Shown piece after piece: positions 7,948-16,168 of a stretch of 64,000 nucleotides of DNA. Within the stretch, counting starts at the first letter, position 1, and each line of letters opens with the position of its first letter. Origin of the DNA: Deltaproteobacteria bacterium (GTDB taxonomy: Bacteria; Bdellovibrionota; Bdellovibrionia; Bdellovibrionales; JAMPXM01); the NCBI GenBank assembly GCA_017302795.1, contig JAFLCB010000006.1, positions 186,001 through 250,000 of the forward strand, read 5' to 3'. The notes beneath the pieces were generated by a model. That model was not told the origin of the DNA. It did no database searches and worked only from the letters and a program-made list of their open reading frames with translations. The translations under genes and the position numbers were made by a program.

Positions 7948-10293
7948 GTGATCGTGGCAAAGCTATCAGACAGAACATTACCAAAGACAGTTCGACTGAA
8001 GTCGACTCAAAAGAAGAAGCCGAATCAGGGATCGAACCAAGGGTCGACAAAACAAAGCGCTAGAAAGAAAGTGCGATCTTTTGCTGCAAGTCGGAAGACC
8101 GCAATCGAGGCGGCGAATGAAATATGCGAGGACCCGTCTCGCGACGGATCCCGAGACCTTAAATCCGAGTTTCTAAATCGCGAAGTGGAATGGCTCGAAT
8201 TCAATTTCCGAGTTTTAAATGAAGCGACGGATCGTCGCACTCCTCTACTTGAGCGCGTCCGATTTCACGGAATTTATTCGTCGAATTTAGACGAGTTTTT
8301 TATGAAGCGAATCGGTAGCCTGCGCCACCAAGTAGAAGTTAGAAGCAAACGGATGGCTGGTGGAATGACGGCCGATGAGCAGCTTGCTACCATCCGAAAA
8401 ATGGTACAAAGCCAGCAATCCAAACAAGCTGAGTCGTATCACAAAACATTGCGGCCTGAACTCAAAAAAAATGGAATTGAATTACTTGAATGGCGCGATT
8501 TGACGTCTACGGAACGTCTGATTGCAACTCGTTACTTCCGCCAAAATGTATTTCCGGTCTTGACGCCTTTGGCGGTCGATCCAGGATTGCCATTCCCTTT
8601 TATTTCCAGCCTATCGGTCAGCTTCGGCGTGACTCTCCGGCATCCTGATCGCGATGAAAAGCTTTTCGCTCGGATCAAGGTGCCGCGAATTTTTCCACAG
8701 TGGATAAAGCTGAAGCCCGATTCAACTGCAAACGAAGTTGACACTTTTGCCGGAAGCGCGCGCTTTGTCTCGCTCCTCGATGTTATTCATTTCAACTTGC
8801 GCGATCTTTTTCCAGACATGGAAATTCTAGATGTGATGCCGTTTCGAATTACTCGCAACGCCGAAGTCGAACGTGAGGAAGACGACGCTGAAGATCTTCT
8901 TGAAATGATTGCCGAGGAACTTAAACAGCGTCGCTTCGGTGAAGTCGTTCGACTCGAACACGGGCCGAACCCTGATCCTTGGATGCTTCGCTTTTTAACA
9001 GATGAACTCGAGCTCACCGAGGATGCTGTTTACGAAGTAAAAGGTTTGTTCGATTACACAGATTTAAAACCGGTTCTTGATCTGCCGTTACCACAGTTGA
9101 AATTTGAACCTTGGACCCCGCTCGTCCCGCCAAGATTGATGGACGAAAACGCGGATATTTTTGATTTGATTCGAGAAGAGGACCTGTTGGTTCATCACCC
9201 GTATGAAAGCTTCGGTGCAAGCGTCGAGCGGTTTATTCGGCAGGCGGTCGAGCAGCCAACTGTACTCGCAATCAAAATGACTCTTTACCGGACCGGCGAT
9301 GATTCTCCGTTTATCCCGCTTTTGATTCGAGCTGCAGAACAGGGTAAACAGGTCGTGGTCTTGATCGAACTAAAGGCTCGCTTTGATGAGGCGCGGAATA
9401 TTCATTGGGCCCAGCAGCTAGAAAACGCTGGAGTTCACGTTGTATATGGCGTCGTCGGTTTGAAAACGCATGCGAAGACGGCACTGGTAATACGTCAAGA
9501 GGCGAAAGGTGTTCAGTGCTACGTCCATTTGGGGACTGGAAATTACCACAAGCAGACGGCGAAGCTTTACACGGACATTGGCTATTTCACCGCGAAGTCG
9601 GCTTATACAGAGGACGTCGTCGAACTGTTTCATTTCCTCACGGGTCGAAGTTTAAAGCGCACTTATCACAAGCTTTTGGTCGCGCCGGCAGAGATGAAAG
9701 ATGGGATTTTAGCTAGAATTCGCAAAGAAACTGAGTACGCGAAAGAAGGTAAGCCGGCTAGAATTATAGCTAAGTGCAATTCCCTCGAAGAACGTGACTT
9801 GGTTCGTGCCCTTTACGAGGCGTCGCAAGCGGGGGTTGAAATTGATCTTATTGTGCGAGGATTCTGTTGTCTTCGCCCTCGCGTAAAAAAGTTGAGTGAA
9901 CGCATTCGCGTGATCTCAGTGATCGGACAATTTTTGGAGCATTCAAGAATTCTCTTTTTCTCTGGCGGTCATCAAAACCCATTGGATGGTGAGTTCTTAA
10001 TTGGCTCTGCGGATCTCATGTACCGAAATCTTTTAGGTCGAATTGAAACTATGTCACCCATTGATAGTCCGTCGGCAAAAGAACGGCTTTGGGAACTGTT
10101 GGACACTTTACTTTCTGACCGAAGAACATCTTGGGAAATGCAATCGGATGGCACCTATGTGCAGTACCAACCACGGACAACCAGCGAGCAAGATGGCACG
10201 CATCAGCGATTGATGGCATCGACGCGTGCACGACATGCCGCCGAGCTAAATCTCCTTCAAGAGCGCCAACAAGATAGGCAGCCAGAGGGATGA
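7948..10293 (+). CDS. ppk1: Polyphosphate kinase 1
   Basis: Catalyses reversible transfer of the gamma phosphate of ATP onto a growing polyphosphate chain. The 781-residue product carries the PPK1 N-terminal domain (FLNREVEWLEFNFRVLNEA at about 73-91, then SSNLDEFFMKRI). The catalytic domains carry KMTLYRTGDDSPF and KTHAKTALV, where His508 is the expected autophosphorylated residue, and later HLGTGNYH. The first 70 residues are a basic Lys/Arg/Ser extension not typical of the family. Start is GTG 7948 or GTG 7954, both following AGGA. Its last four bases overlap sixA. It heads a phosphate-metabolism block. Confidence 0.96.
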   Translation: MIVAKLSDRTLPKTVRLKSTQKKKPNQGSNQGSTKQSARKKVRSFAASRKTAIEAANEICEDPSRDGSRDLKSEFLNREVEWLEFNFRVLNEATDRRTPLLERVRFHGIYSSNLDEFFMKRIGSLRHQVEVRSKRMAGGMTADEQLATIRKMVQSQQSKQAESYHKTLRPELKKNGIELLEWRDLTSTERLIATRYFRQNVFPVLTPLAVDPGLPFPFISSLSVSFGVTLRHPDRDEKLFARIKVPRIFPQWIKLKPDSTANEVDTFAGSARFVSLLDVIHFNLRDLFPDMEILDVMPFRITRNAEVEREEDDAEDLLEMIAEELKQRRFGEVVRLEHGPNPDPWMLRFLTDELELTEDAVYEVKGLFDYTDLKPVLDLPLPQLKFEPWTPLVPPRLMDENADIFDLIREEDLLVHHPYESFGASVERFIRQAVEQPTVLAIKMTLYRTGDDSPFIPLLIRAAEQGKQVVVLIELKARFDEARNIHWAQQLENAGVHVVYGVVGLKTHAKTALVIRQEAKGVQCYVHLGTGNYHKQTAKLYTDIGYFTAKSAYTEDVVELFHFLTGRSLKRTYHKLLVAPAEMKDGILARIRKETEYAKEGKPARIIAKCNSLEERDLVRALYEASQAGVEIDLIVRGFCCLRPRVKKLSERIRVISVIGQFLEHSRILFFSGGHQNPLDGEFLIGSADLMYRNLLGRIETMSPIDSPSAKERLWELLDTLLSDRRTSWEMQSDGTYVQYQPRTTSEQDGTHQRLMASTRARHAAELNLLQERQQDRQPEG

Positions 10294-10916
10294 TACTTAT
10301 CTACGTGCGACATGGAATAGCAATGGAACGAGACGAGTTCGCTCGCCATTGTATTGAGTACGGAATCGAAGGCGACGACGAGCAGCGTCCTCTTACTGCA
10401 GAGGGAAAACGCAAAACCAAGCGGGCTGCTATGGGCTTAGCTCGCGCGCTAGATTCACTGCTCATGGCAGGCGCAAGTCCGTCTCGAGCGTTACAGATTA
10501 GACCGTTGATTTTGACAAGCCCATTGCTTCGCGCTCGGCAAACCGCTTCGATACTTAACAAGACGCTGGAGAAAACTGGAATTCGCGGAAAATCGAAATT
10601 GCCATTGATCGCCGCCTCACTCTCGCCAAACTCAGATCCTCAAGCATTCCGTGATTTTCTCTACGCACACCTACATTCCGACCGTTCGCATAGGGTTCAT
10701 TCGAGTACGGTCGTCATCGCTGTCGGTCATGAACCCTACTTGGGACGAAGCGTATGTTGGTGGATGATGGGCGAAGCGAAAGCACGTTTTCCACTAAAAA
10801 AGGGTGCAGCGACTTGTCTCGAAATCGGCGCTGCCATGGCGCCTGGAGAAGCACGCCTTTTGTGGGCGCTACCGCCTTGGGCGCTGCGAGCTCTAGAAAA
10901 AGGCTCAACTCGCTAA
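10290..10916 (+). CDS. sixA: Histidine phosphatase superfamily protein, SixA type
   Basis: A 208-residue branch-1 histidine phosphatase. The catalytic RHG is at residues 8-10 (LIYVRHGIAMERDE) and the second active-site His is in VGHEPYLG. SixA enzymes dephosphorylate phosphohistidine on HPt or PTS proteins. Here the ATGA overlap with ppk1, itself a phosphohistidine enzyme, invites the idea that it acts on polyphosphate metabolism, but that is inference. It is longer than E. coli SixA (about 160 aa) because of an insert around 25-50 and a longer C-terminus. It converges on ppx with seven bases between the stop codons. Confidence 0.88.
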   Translation: MILIYVRHGIAMERDEFARHCIEYGIEGDDEQRPLTAEGKRKTKRAAMGLARALDSLLMAGASPSRALQIRPLILTSPLLRARQTASILNKTLEKTGIRGKSKLPLIAASLSPNSDPQAFRDFLYAHLHSDRSHRVHSSTVVIAVGHEPYLGRSVCWWMMGEAKARFPLKKGAATCLEIGAAMAPGEARLLWALPPWALRALEKGSTR

Positions 10917-10923
10917 AAAAGCT

Positions 10924-11892
10924 TCAAATGAGGCTTTCGAGTAGACCGTCCCGGAGGCCCACAAACGGCACGTTTAGCGTGTCGGTTGGAATTGACTCCA
11001 TGACTGCCAAAGTAACGAGCGCTGCGGGAACTACGACGTCCGCGCGATCGTTTTTAAGCCTAAGGTAATGCATACGTTCTTTGACGGTGATCGAAGCTAG
11101 GTGATCTGTCAGTTCAGAAAGCTCATCGAAGGTCATCGAATAAATGGAAGTTTTCGAAAGTAAGGCAACTCTTAACTTTCCCAGGCATTCAAAGTTGCCG
11201 CCAGTGCCAATCGCAAAATCGATGGATTTGGTTCTCAGGTGCTCTCTTAAGAAAGCCCGCACGGGTTTAAATGATTCTTCGATGATTTCTGGAAGGTGCT
11301 TTTCTTTAAGCCCTTTTGCTTCCAGTGCTTCTAGTAAGCGAACGGTTCCCAGAGGGAATGTCTGAGTGGCGCGAATTTTTCGATCCTCGGCGATTGTTAG
11401 TTCGACGCTTCCGCCGCCAATATCAATCAAAACGGCCCGTGCGCCTTCTAGATCTACACGTTTTGAAACGGCCGAAAAAATTAGTCGCCCTTCTTCGAAT
11501 CCGTCGATGACCTGAATCTGAAGCCCGGAAATCTTTAAGACTTCAGCAACAACTGCATCGCGATTGCGTGCTTCTCGCATCGCCGACGTACCAACTGCGC
11601 GGACTTGTTTGACCTCGTGCTCTTTTATGAATCGGCGAAACTTAATGAACGTTTCAAGGGTGCGTTCGATGGATTTTTTCGAAATTTCGCCGCTAGAAAA
11701 GGTGTCTTTTCCAAGCCGAACACCCTCACGAAACTTTTTTAGAACTTTGATTTCGCCTTTTTCGTCGATTTCCCCGATAACTAGTCGGATCGCGTTGGAG
11801 CCCACGTCGATTGCGGCAATGCGACTGCCCGGCTGAAGTCGAGGTTTCGTGTTTGCATTTGGCGTAGTTAGCGTTAGCGACGAGATGGTCAT
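10924..11892 (-). CDS. ppx: Exopolyphosphatase / Ppx-GppA phosphatase (short form)
   Basis: Actin-fold phosphohydrolase that removes terminal phosphate from polyphosphate or hydrolyses pppGpp. The 322-residue product has the ASKHA phosphate-1 motif AAIDVGSNAIRLVIGE (about 27-42), EARNRD and the phosphate-2 motif DIGGGSVEL. Long PPX enzymes carry a C-terminal HD-like domain; this protein ends after the catalytic fold, the short form seen in many bacteria. The gene converges on ppk1-sixA, placing synthesis and degradation of polyphosphate back to back. It is divergent from the PHP gene across a 121-bp gap. Confidence 0.94.
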   Translation of the reverse strand: MTISSLTLTTPNANTKPRLQPGSRIAAIDVGSNAIRLVIGEIDEKGEIKVLKKFREGVRLGKDTFSSGEISKKSIERTLETFIKFRRFIKEHEVKQVRAVGTSAMREARNRDAVVAEVLKISGLQIQVIDGFEEGRLIFSAVSKRVDLEGARAVLIDIGGGSVELTIAEDRKIRATQTFPLGTVRLLEALEAKGLKEKHLPEIIEESFKPVRAFLREHLRTKSIDFAIGTGGNFECLGKLRVALLSKTSIYSMTFDELSELTDHLASITVKERMHYLRLKNDRADVVVPAALVTLAVMESIPTDTLNVPFVGLRDGLLESLI

Positions 11893-12013
11893 ACGTCATA
11901 ATAGCGTTGAACCGGCCATGAAAATCAAGACCTAACAGATCTCAAACCTTAGACTGACAAACTCTCTGGCAATTTGAGTGCACCATAGATCCATAACTTC
12001 GGGGAGGTGACAG

Positions 12014-12769
12014 ATGATTTTGGCAGACTTGCATGTTCACTCGACCTTTAGCGATGGAAAGCTAACAGTATCTCAACTTGTCGATTTCTACGGCAGTCGC
12101 GGCTTTGGCTGCATTGCAATCACCGATCATATTTGCGAGAGAAAAAGTTTTCTTGGGTTCGCCGCTGACGCTCTTAAATATAGCGTCAATGAAAATCAAT
12201 TTGATACTTACATTGGGACAATCGAAGAAGAGGCCAAGCGCGCCTGGCGCGAATATAAAATGCAGGTCTTGCCGGGTTTTGAGTTGTCAAAGAACTCCTG
12301 GTCTCATCATCGTTCGGCTCACGTTATCGGCATTGGCGTAAAGAAGTGGTTAGGGGCCGAGCTTCCAATCCAAACAATGACTCGCGAGCTTCGCTCTCAA
12401 GGAGCGATCACGATCGCAGCACACCCTGTATTTACTGGCGTCTTAGAGCCTCAAACCCTTCATCTTTGGCACAATCGAGAAACGTTAGCTTTAGAGTTTG
12501 ACGCCTGGGAAGTCGCCAGTGGGCGCCACTTTTTTAACCAGGTTTTCAATTCCGGATTGCCGTTGATTGCCTCAAGCGATTTGCATCATCCGAAACAAAT
12601 TCACTCCTGGAAGTCGTTGCTAAAAGTTCGTCGAGGAGAATCTTCATCAGAAGCTGTTCTTGATGCTGTCCGCGAGCAAAAACTCGAATTTGGTTTCTGG
12701 AATGAGGCGCGCGGTCAGATCGAATCGACTGGCGCAACTTGTCAACCCGTGATGACGCCACTTTCCTGA
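12014..12769 (+). CDS. PHP-domain metal-dependent phosphoesterase
   Basis: A 251-residue PHP-fold hydrolase. The metal-binding motif DLHVHSTFSDG starts at residue 5, followed by ITDH, the glutamate in LPGFELS, the histidine in IAAHP, and SSDLHH near the C-terminus, so the metal-binding set appears complete. Families of this type hydrolyse nucleotide or sugar phosphates or 3',5'-bisphosphates; the substrate cannot be read. A strong GGGGAGGTG precedes the ATG. It lies between ppx and pstS on the same strand as pstS, 59 bases upstream, and may be co-transcribed with it. Confidence 0.87.
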   Translation: MILADLHVHSTFSDGKLTVSQLVDFYGSRGFGCIAITDHICERKSFLGFAADALKYSVNENQFDTYIGTIEEEAKRAWREYKMQVLPGFELSKNSWSHHRSAHVIGIGVKKWLGAELPIQTMTRELRSQGAITIAAHPVFTGVLEPQTLHLWHNRETLALEFDAWEVASGRHFFNQVFNSGLPLIASSDLHHPKQIHSWKSLLKVRRGESSSEAVLDAVREQKLEFGFWNEARGQIESTGATCQPVMTPLS

Positions 12770-12828
12770 GGTTCTATATGCCAGATCAAACCAGAATCGA
12801 AAAATGAACTGCAGCGGCCGGAGGCCTT

Positions 12829-13896
12829 ATGAATGAAGTGTCACTGAAATCCTCGAAGAAGTCTGTCGTCCGGTTGCTTCTTACGGCCGCATTCCTGTCG
12901 GGAGTTGTTACCGTCGGAACATCGGAAAGGGCGCACGCCACAAAGCTTTTGATGACTGGTGCGGGTTCGACATTTATCAATCCGCTTTTTTCGAAATGGT
13001 TCTCTGAATACAATAAGAAGTATCCAGGCGTTGAAATTAACTACCAGTCTATCGGCTCCGGTGGCGGGATCAAGCAGCTGCAAAAGCGAACCATCAATTT
13101 TGCTGCGAGCGACGTGCCCATGAGTGAAAAAGAAATGGCTGATGCCGGCGCACAGGTCCTCCATTTTCCAGTCGCGATTGGCGCCGTAGTCCTATCGTTC
13201 AATCTTCCAGGCGTTGCATCCGGATTGAAGCTCGACGGAGCGGCCGTGTCCGCAATAGTCAGAGGTCAGATCAAGAAATGGGATGATCCTAAAATCAAAG
13301 CCTTGAATCCAGGCATTGCGCTGCCGTCGAAGGCCTTGGTTTTTGTTTATCGTTCGGATTCTTCGGGCACAACCGGAGTCTTCACAGATTACCTCAGCAA
13401 AGTTGACCCGAGTTTCGCCAAAGAGGTCGGTGTAGGGAAAGCATTGAAATGGCCGACGGGTCTCGGTGGCAAGGGCAATGAGGGAGTTACCGCTAACATA
13501 AAAAATACCGAGGGTGCGATCGGCTACGTCGAGTTGACTTACGCGCTAAATGAAAAACTACCAATGGCTGCTATTAAAAATCAGTCTGGCGTTTTCGCTA
13601 CAGCCAATCTTTCATCGGTTACCGAAGCGGCAGCCCAATCGCTCAAGATGATTCCCGCGGATTTTATAGTTTCGCTCACCAACGCGGCGGGAACTAAAAC
13701 TTATCCGATCGCTTCTTTCACTTACCTTTTAGCGTTTGAGAAAACGGCGAAGCCCGCTGGCGATGAACTGGTGAAGCTGATGAATTGGGCATTAGATCAT
13801 GGCCAGGCATATGCTGCGCCATTGGGATATGCGCCATTGCCAAAAGCGCTGGTCGCCAGAATGCGCGGAAAAGTCGGATCGATCGCAGCTCCTTAA
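12829..13896 (+). CDS. pstS: Phosphate ABC transporter substrate-binding protein PstS
   Basis: Periplasmic phosphate receptor of 355 residues. A signal peptide (about 13-35, LLLTAAFLSGVVTVG then AHA) precedes MTGAGSTFINPLF, the conserved phosphate-loop region. It is followed by YQSIGSGGGIKQ, FAASDVPMS and YRSDSSGTTGVF, all PstS signatures. Start ATG 12829 follows GGAGG. No pstC, pstA or pstB follows; the next gene is a convergent DNA glycosylase three bases away, so the permease must be elsewhere. I saw no convincing Pho box upstream. Linkage to ppk, sixA and ppx fits phosphate storage physiology. Confidence 0.95.
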   Translation: MNEVSLKSSKKSVVRLLLTAAFLSGVVTVGTSERAHATKLLMTGAGSTFINPLFSKWFSEYNKKYPGVEINYQSIGSGGGIKQLQKRTINFAASDVPMSEKEMADAGAQVLHFPVAIGAVVLSFNLPGVASGLKLDGAAVSAIVRGQIKKWDDPKIKALNPGIALPSKALVFVYRSDSSGTTGVFTDYLSKVDPSFAKEVGVGKALKWPTGLGGKGNEGVTANIKNTEGAIGYVELTYALNEKLPMAAIKNQSGVFATANLSSVTEAAAQSLKMIPADFIVSLTNAAGTKTYPIASFTYLLAFEKTAKPAGDELVKLMNWALDHGQAYAAPLGYAPLPKALVARMRGKVGSIAAP

Positions 13897-13899
13897 ATT

Positions 13900-14625
13900 C
13901 TATTGCACTAAGTCTTGGCGCTTCAGCACTTTGCAGACTTTCGAAAATACTGAGTCCAACATGGGCTCGGTCAGTCTTCTTGTATTAGTGTTTTGTCGTG
14001 ACGGGTGGTAGCTGCCAATCAGGTGGCGAGTGATTCCCGCCCGATCTCCAAATTCAAAGTGAGCGAGGTGAGAGAATTTGGGCCTCGGCTTGGGCATCTT
14101 GCAGGCCCACGTGATTTCGTTTTCAATCGCAGTAAGAGTGCTGTTCCAAGCGATTTGGCCAAGCGCAACAATCACACGAGCATCGGATTTTAGAATACTG
14201 CTCTCGAGATATGGCCTGCAGTTTTCGATTTCATTTGGATTCGGTCGATTATCCGGGGGTGCGCAATGGGCGACAGCAGTGATAACAGAATCGATCAATT
14301 TATTATCGTCTTTCGATTCAAAGCCAGTCGTTTTGGCAAAGCCGGCCTTGTGAAGCGCGCGATAAAGCCACTTCCCCGAGTCGTCGCCGGTAAACATTCG
14401 TCCAGTGCGGTTGGCCCCGTGCGCCGCTGGTGCAAGTCCCACAATCAATAGCTTTGCGGGGTATTCGCCGAAATCGGGTACGGGCTTCATCCAATAGCGC
14501 TCGTTCGTAAATGCTTTGCGCTTAAGCACGGCGCCTCGTCCGACGGCTTCGCAATGTTTGCGAAGTCGAGGGCACCGAGTACATTTCGTTATGTCGGATG
14601 GAGTTGGGCCAGTCGACATTGTCAA
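13900..14625 (-). CDS. Uracil-DNA glycosylase, family 5 (UDGb)
   Basis: Base-excision repair enzyme that removes uracil and other deaminated bases from DNA. The 241-residue product has a CTRCPRLRKHC cysteine set near the N-terminus and further cysteines (CAPP, ENCRPY) for a [4Fe-4S] cluster. Motif A is GLAPAAHGANRTGR, characteristic of family 5 because the catalytic Asp/Asn of family 4 is replaced by Ala; the late motif is GSYHPSRQNT. The ATGA overlap with the upstream ferredoxin gene indicates a two-gene operon. The two could share iron-sulphur biology, but that is inference. Confidence 0.92.
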   Translation of the reverse strand: MTMSTGPTPSDITKCTRCPRLRKHCEAVGRGAVLKRKAFTNERYWMKPVPDFGEYPAKLLIVGLAPAAHGANRTGRMFTGDDSGKWLYRALHKAGFAKTTGFESKDDNKLIDSVITAVAHCAPPDNRPNPNEIENCRPYLESSILKSDARVIVALGQIAWNSTLTAIENEITWACKMPKPRPKFSHLAHFEFGDRAGITRHLIGSYHPSRQNTNTRRLTEPMLDSVFSKVCKVLKRQDLVQ

Positions 14626-15017
14626 AAATCAGTTGCCGATTTTCCGGTTCCGATTCCGGTAGGTCCGACTCGACCGAGTTCAATAGCGTCTAGGTGTTCC
14701 ATCAGCTGATTCTTGATGTCCTGAAGATTTGATTTATCGACCTTCAAAAGGAATGTGCCGAATGGGTAGATGGCGATCGCGATCCCTTTTGAGCAAAAAT
14801 CCAAACAAGCCGAACCATTCACTCGGCATTTAACCGCGTCGTCGGGCGAATATGATGCTGCGGAATTTCGTTTTGCAACTTCGTCCTTCAGCCATTCTTT
14901 GAGTTCCGCTCGAACATCTTCCGCGCCCAAGGGGCCACAGGATCTTTTTTCGATATTGGCGCGCGTATTTGTACAAACAAGAACGTGAAGATCGTACGGA
15001 CTAGTTTTCGTTTCCAT
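14622..15017 (-). CDS. Thioredoxin-like (2Fe-2S) ferredoxin
   Basis: A 131-residue protein of the thioredoxin-fold ferredoxin family. It begins HVLVCTNTRANIEKRSCG, the CxnC pair of this family, and has the second pair in VNGSACLDFCSKGIAIAIYP. The C-terminal 15 residues are Gly/Thr rich and look disordered. It overlaps the UDG gene by four bases and is transcribed first. It likely carries electrons in the cytoplasm; the partner is not evident. Confidence 0.85.
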   Translation of the reverse strand: METKTSPYDLHVLVCTNTRANIEKRSCGPLGAEDVRAELKEWLKDEVAKRNSAASYSPDDAVKCRVNGSACLDFCSKGIAIAIYPFGTFLLKVDKSNLQDIKNQLMEHLDAIELGRVGPTGIGTGKSATDF

Positions 15018-15180
15018 AGCTTTTTCTCTTTTCAGTCTAGTTCCAAAATGGGCGGTGCCATTTTCGTTCTCGCAACGCGACGACGGCGCTCAGATCTGTT
15101 TTAATTTCACTTGCGCTAGCACAGTTTTCGCATCACCATCAAGACATACACCAAGGGACCGCTTTTAAACACGAAGTTTG

Positions 15181-15206
15181 AAAGCTGGGTTTAAAAGCTG
15201 GGTTTA
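15181..15206. repeat. Tandem duplication of a 13-bp unit upstream of a small ORF
   Basis: Two perfect copies of AAAGCTGGGTTTA lie head to tail in the gene-poor stretch after the ferredoxin promoter region. The following 60 bases contain a short GGCT/AGCC hairpin and a GC-rich element ending just before a strong ribosome-binding site. This could be a leader with alternative structures; nothing more can be supported. The rest of 15018-15272 holds no gene I can recognise. Confidence 0.6.
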
Positions 15207-15272
15207 AGTGACTCGGCTAAAAGCCTGACGGTAAAGCGCCGGCCCGGTGAATCTTACGAAAGGGGGACTGAC

Positions 15273-15374
15273 ATGATTATTTCCAACAAGCACCTTACTG
15301 AGAGCTGTGGCCTCATCCGCGAGACTGCAACAGATGTGGTCCCTCGAATGCTACTTGGCGATCTCGTCAAGTAA
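15273..15374 (+). CDS. Small ORF, 33 residues, with strong ribosome-binding site
   Basis: ATG at 15273 follows GAAAGGGGGACTGAC, a good Shine-Dalgarno at proper spacing, and runs 33 codons to TAA at 15372. The peptide begins MIISNKHLTESCGLIRE and ends LGDLVK. It is mildly amphipathic, with a single Cys and no TM helix or signal. It is the only element with good translation signals in the 579-bp gap between 15017 and 15597. It may be a leader peptide, a small protein or chance; coding status needs experimental or comparative support. Confidence 0.45.
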   Translation: MIISNKHLTESCGLIRETATDVVPRMLLGDLVK

Positions 15375-15540
15375 TGGTCGTTGCAGCCGCAAATATCGAA
15401 ACTTTCAAATTCGAAAAATAAAAGAGCAAGTGTAGCGCCTTGATTTTTTTGTTCCCGGTACCGAGGCAGGGTTTACCGAGTTCACGTGTCTGACCAAGTT
15501 TCGTTTTTTTTTAGCTCACCCATATCACAAACAAAAATCA

Positions 15541-15567
15541 GGCGTTCGCTAACGGTTAGCGCACGCC
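15541..15567. promoter_or_regulatory. 27-bp near-perfect palindrome before a small hypothetical gene
   Basis: Arms GGCGTTCGCTAAC and GTTAGCGCACGCC flank a single central G; 12 of 13 positions pair. It ends 29 bases before the ATG at 15597. No T-run follows, so it is not a simple terminator. It may be a repressor operator or a 5' UTR hairpin. The preceding 15375-15540 contains T-runs and A+T-rich bases but no gene I can identify. Confidence 0.6.
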
Positions 15568-15596
15568 GACTAACTTAATTAAATATAGGTAATAAA

Positions 15597-15893
15597 ATGT
15601 ATAAAAAATTAACACAAGAAAATCGATGGTGGACGAATCAGGTGTCCACCGCTTCAAAAAAGCAGACCGAGTTCAAATTGGTAACTGCTAACCATGGAAC
15701 TTCGAAGATCAACGGCGCCGCTGCTTCGCTTGCGGTGCGCGCGATCCGCTTCGTTGGCTGGTTGACGGCTGCATGGGCGTGGGCATTCACTGCCGAGCTC
15801 ATTAGAAAAGTGGGCGGAGGAAAAAGGCCATTGAAGCGTCACGAGTTTGAGTCCAACGAACTCAAGCGAGGTAGCTTCGGCGATGTCTTCTAA
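15597..15893 (+). CDS. Hypothetical protein, 98 residues, one possible membrane segment
   Basis: Not recognised. A 98-residue basic protein with a moderately hydrophobic central stretch (about residues 43-65, SLAVRAIRFVGWLTAAWAW) that could be a TM helix or amphipathic membrane anchor. The C-terminus is charged, with KRPLKRHEFESNELKRG. ATG at 15597 has only a weak AGGT upstream. It is flanked by a palindrome upstream and a strong hairpin 28 bases downstream, so it looks like a self-contained transcription unit. Confidence 0.6.
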   Translation: MYKKLTQENRWWTNQVSTASKKQTEFKLVTANHGTSKINGAAASLAVRAIRFVGWLTAAWAWAFTAELIRKVGGGKRPLKRHEFESNELKRGSFGDVF

Positions 15894-15920
15894 CTTCATC
15901 ATCCATCGAAAAAATCTCTC

Positions 15921-15983
15921 GGAGCTGTGGAGCGCGCTTAGGCTTGGCATAAGCGCGACCCACAGCCTCCGTGTTTCCTTTTC
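15921..15983 (+). terminator. Strong hairpin followed by T-rich tract
   Basis: GGAGCTGTGG-AGCGCGCTTA at 15921-15940 pairs with TAAGCGCGACCCACAGCCTCC at 15950-15970, with a few mismatches, across a nine-base loop. The following GTGTTTCCTTTTC is T-rich. It probably terminates the 98-residue gene. The remaining 185 bases before the next gene contain no recognised element. Confidence 0.65.
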
Positions 15984-16168
15984 GCAATCGCGATCAGAAC
16001 CCTGAAATTAAGTAAGTCTCACAACTGACCTCTTAGACGCGCAGCCCCAATATGGTACCAGTAGGACGGCCGTTTTTCGTCACCCGTAGGTGGTGTCAAA
16101 AAGGGTTGGCTCGGTCGTTGCCTAGCAGCTTCTCGAGATCTGGGTCTTAGCGAGTGAAGGGCTAAAGA

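Noticed and set aside
12770-12828. Pho box before pstS
   Set aside because: No pair of CTGTCAT-like half-sites at 11-base spacing is present in the 59 bases upstream.
15121-15272. Riboswitch (c-di-GMP or similar)
   Set aside because: Repeated GGGTTTAAAAGC-like words and small hairpins are present, but I could not match the core consensus of any riboswitch class; a covariance search would be needed.
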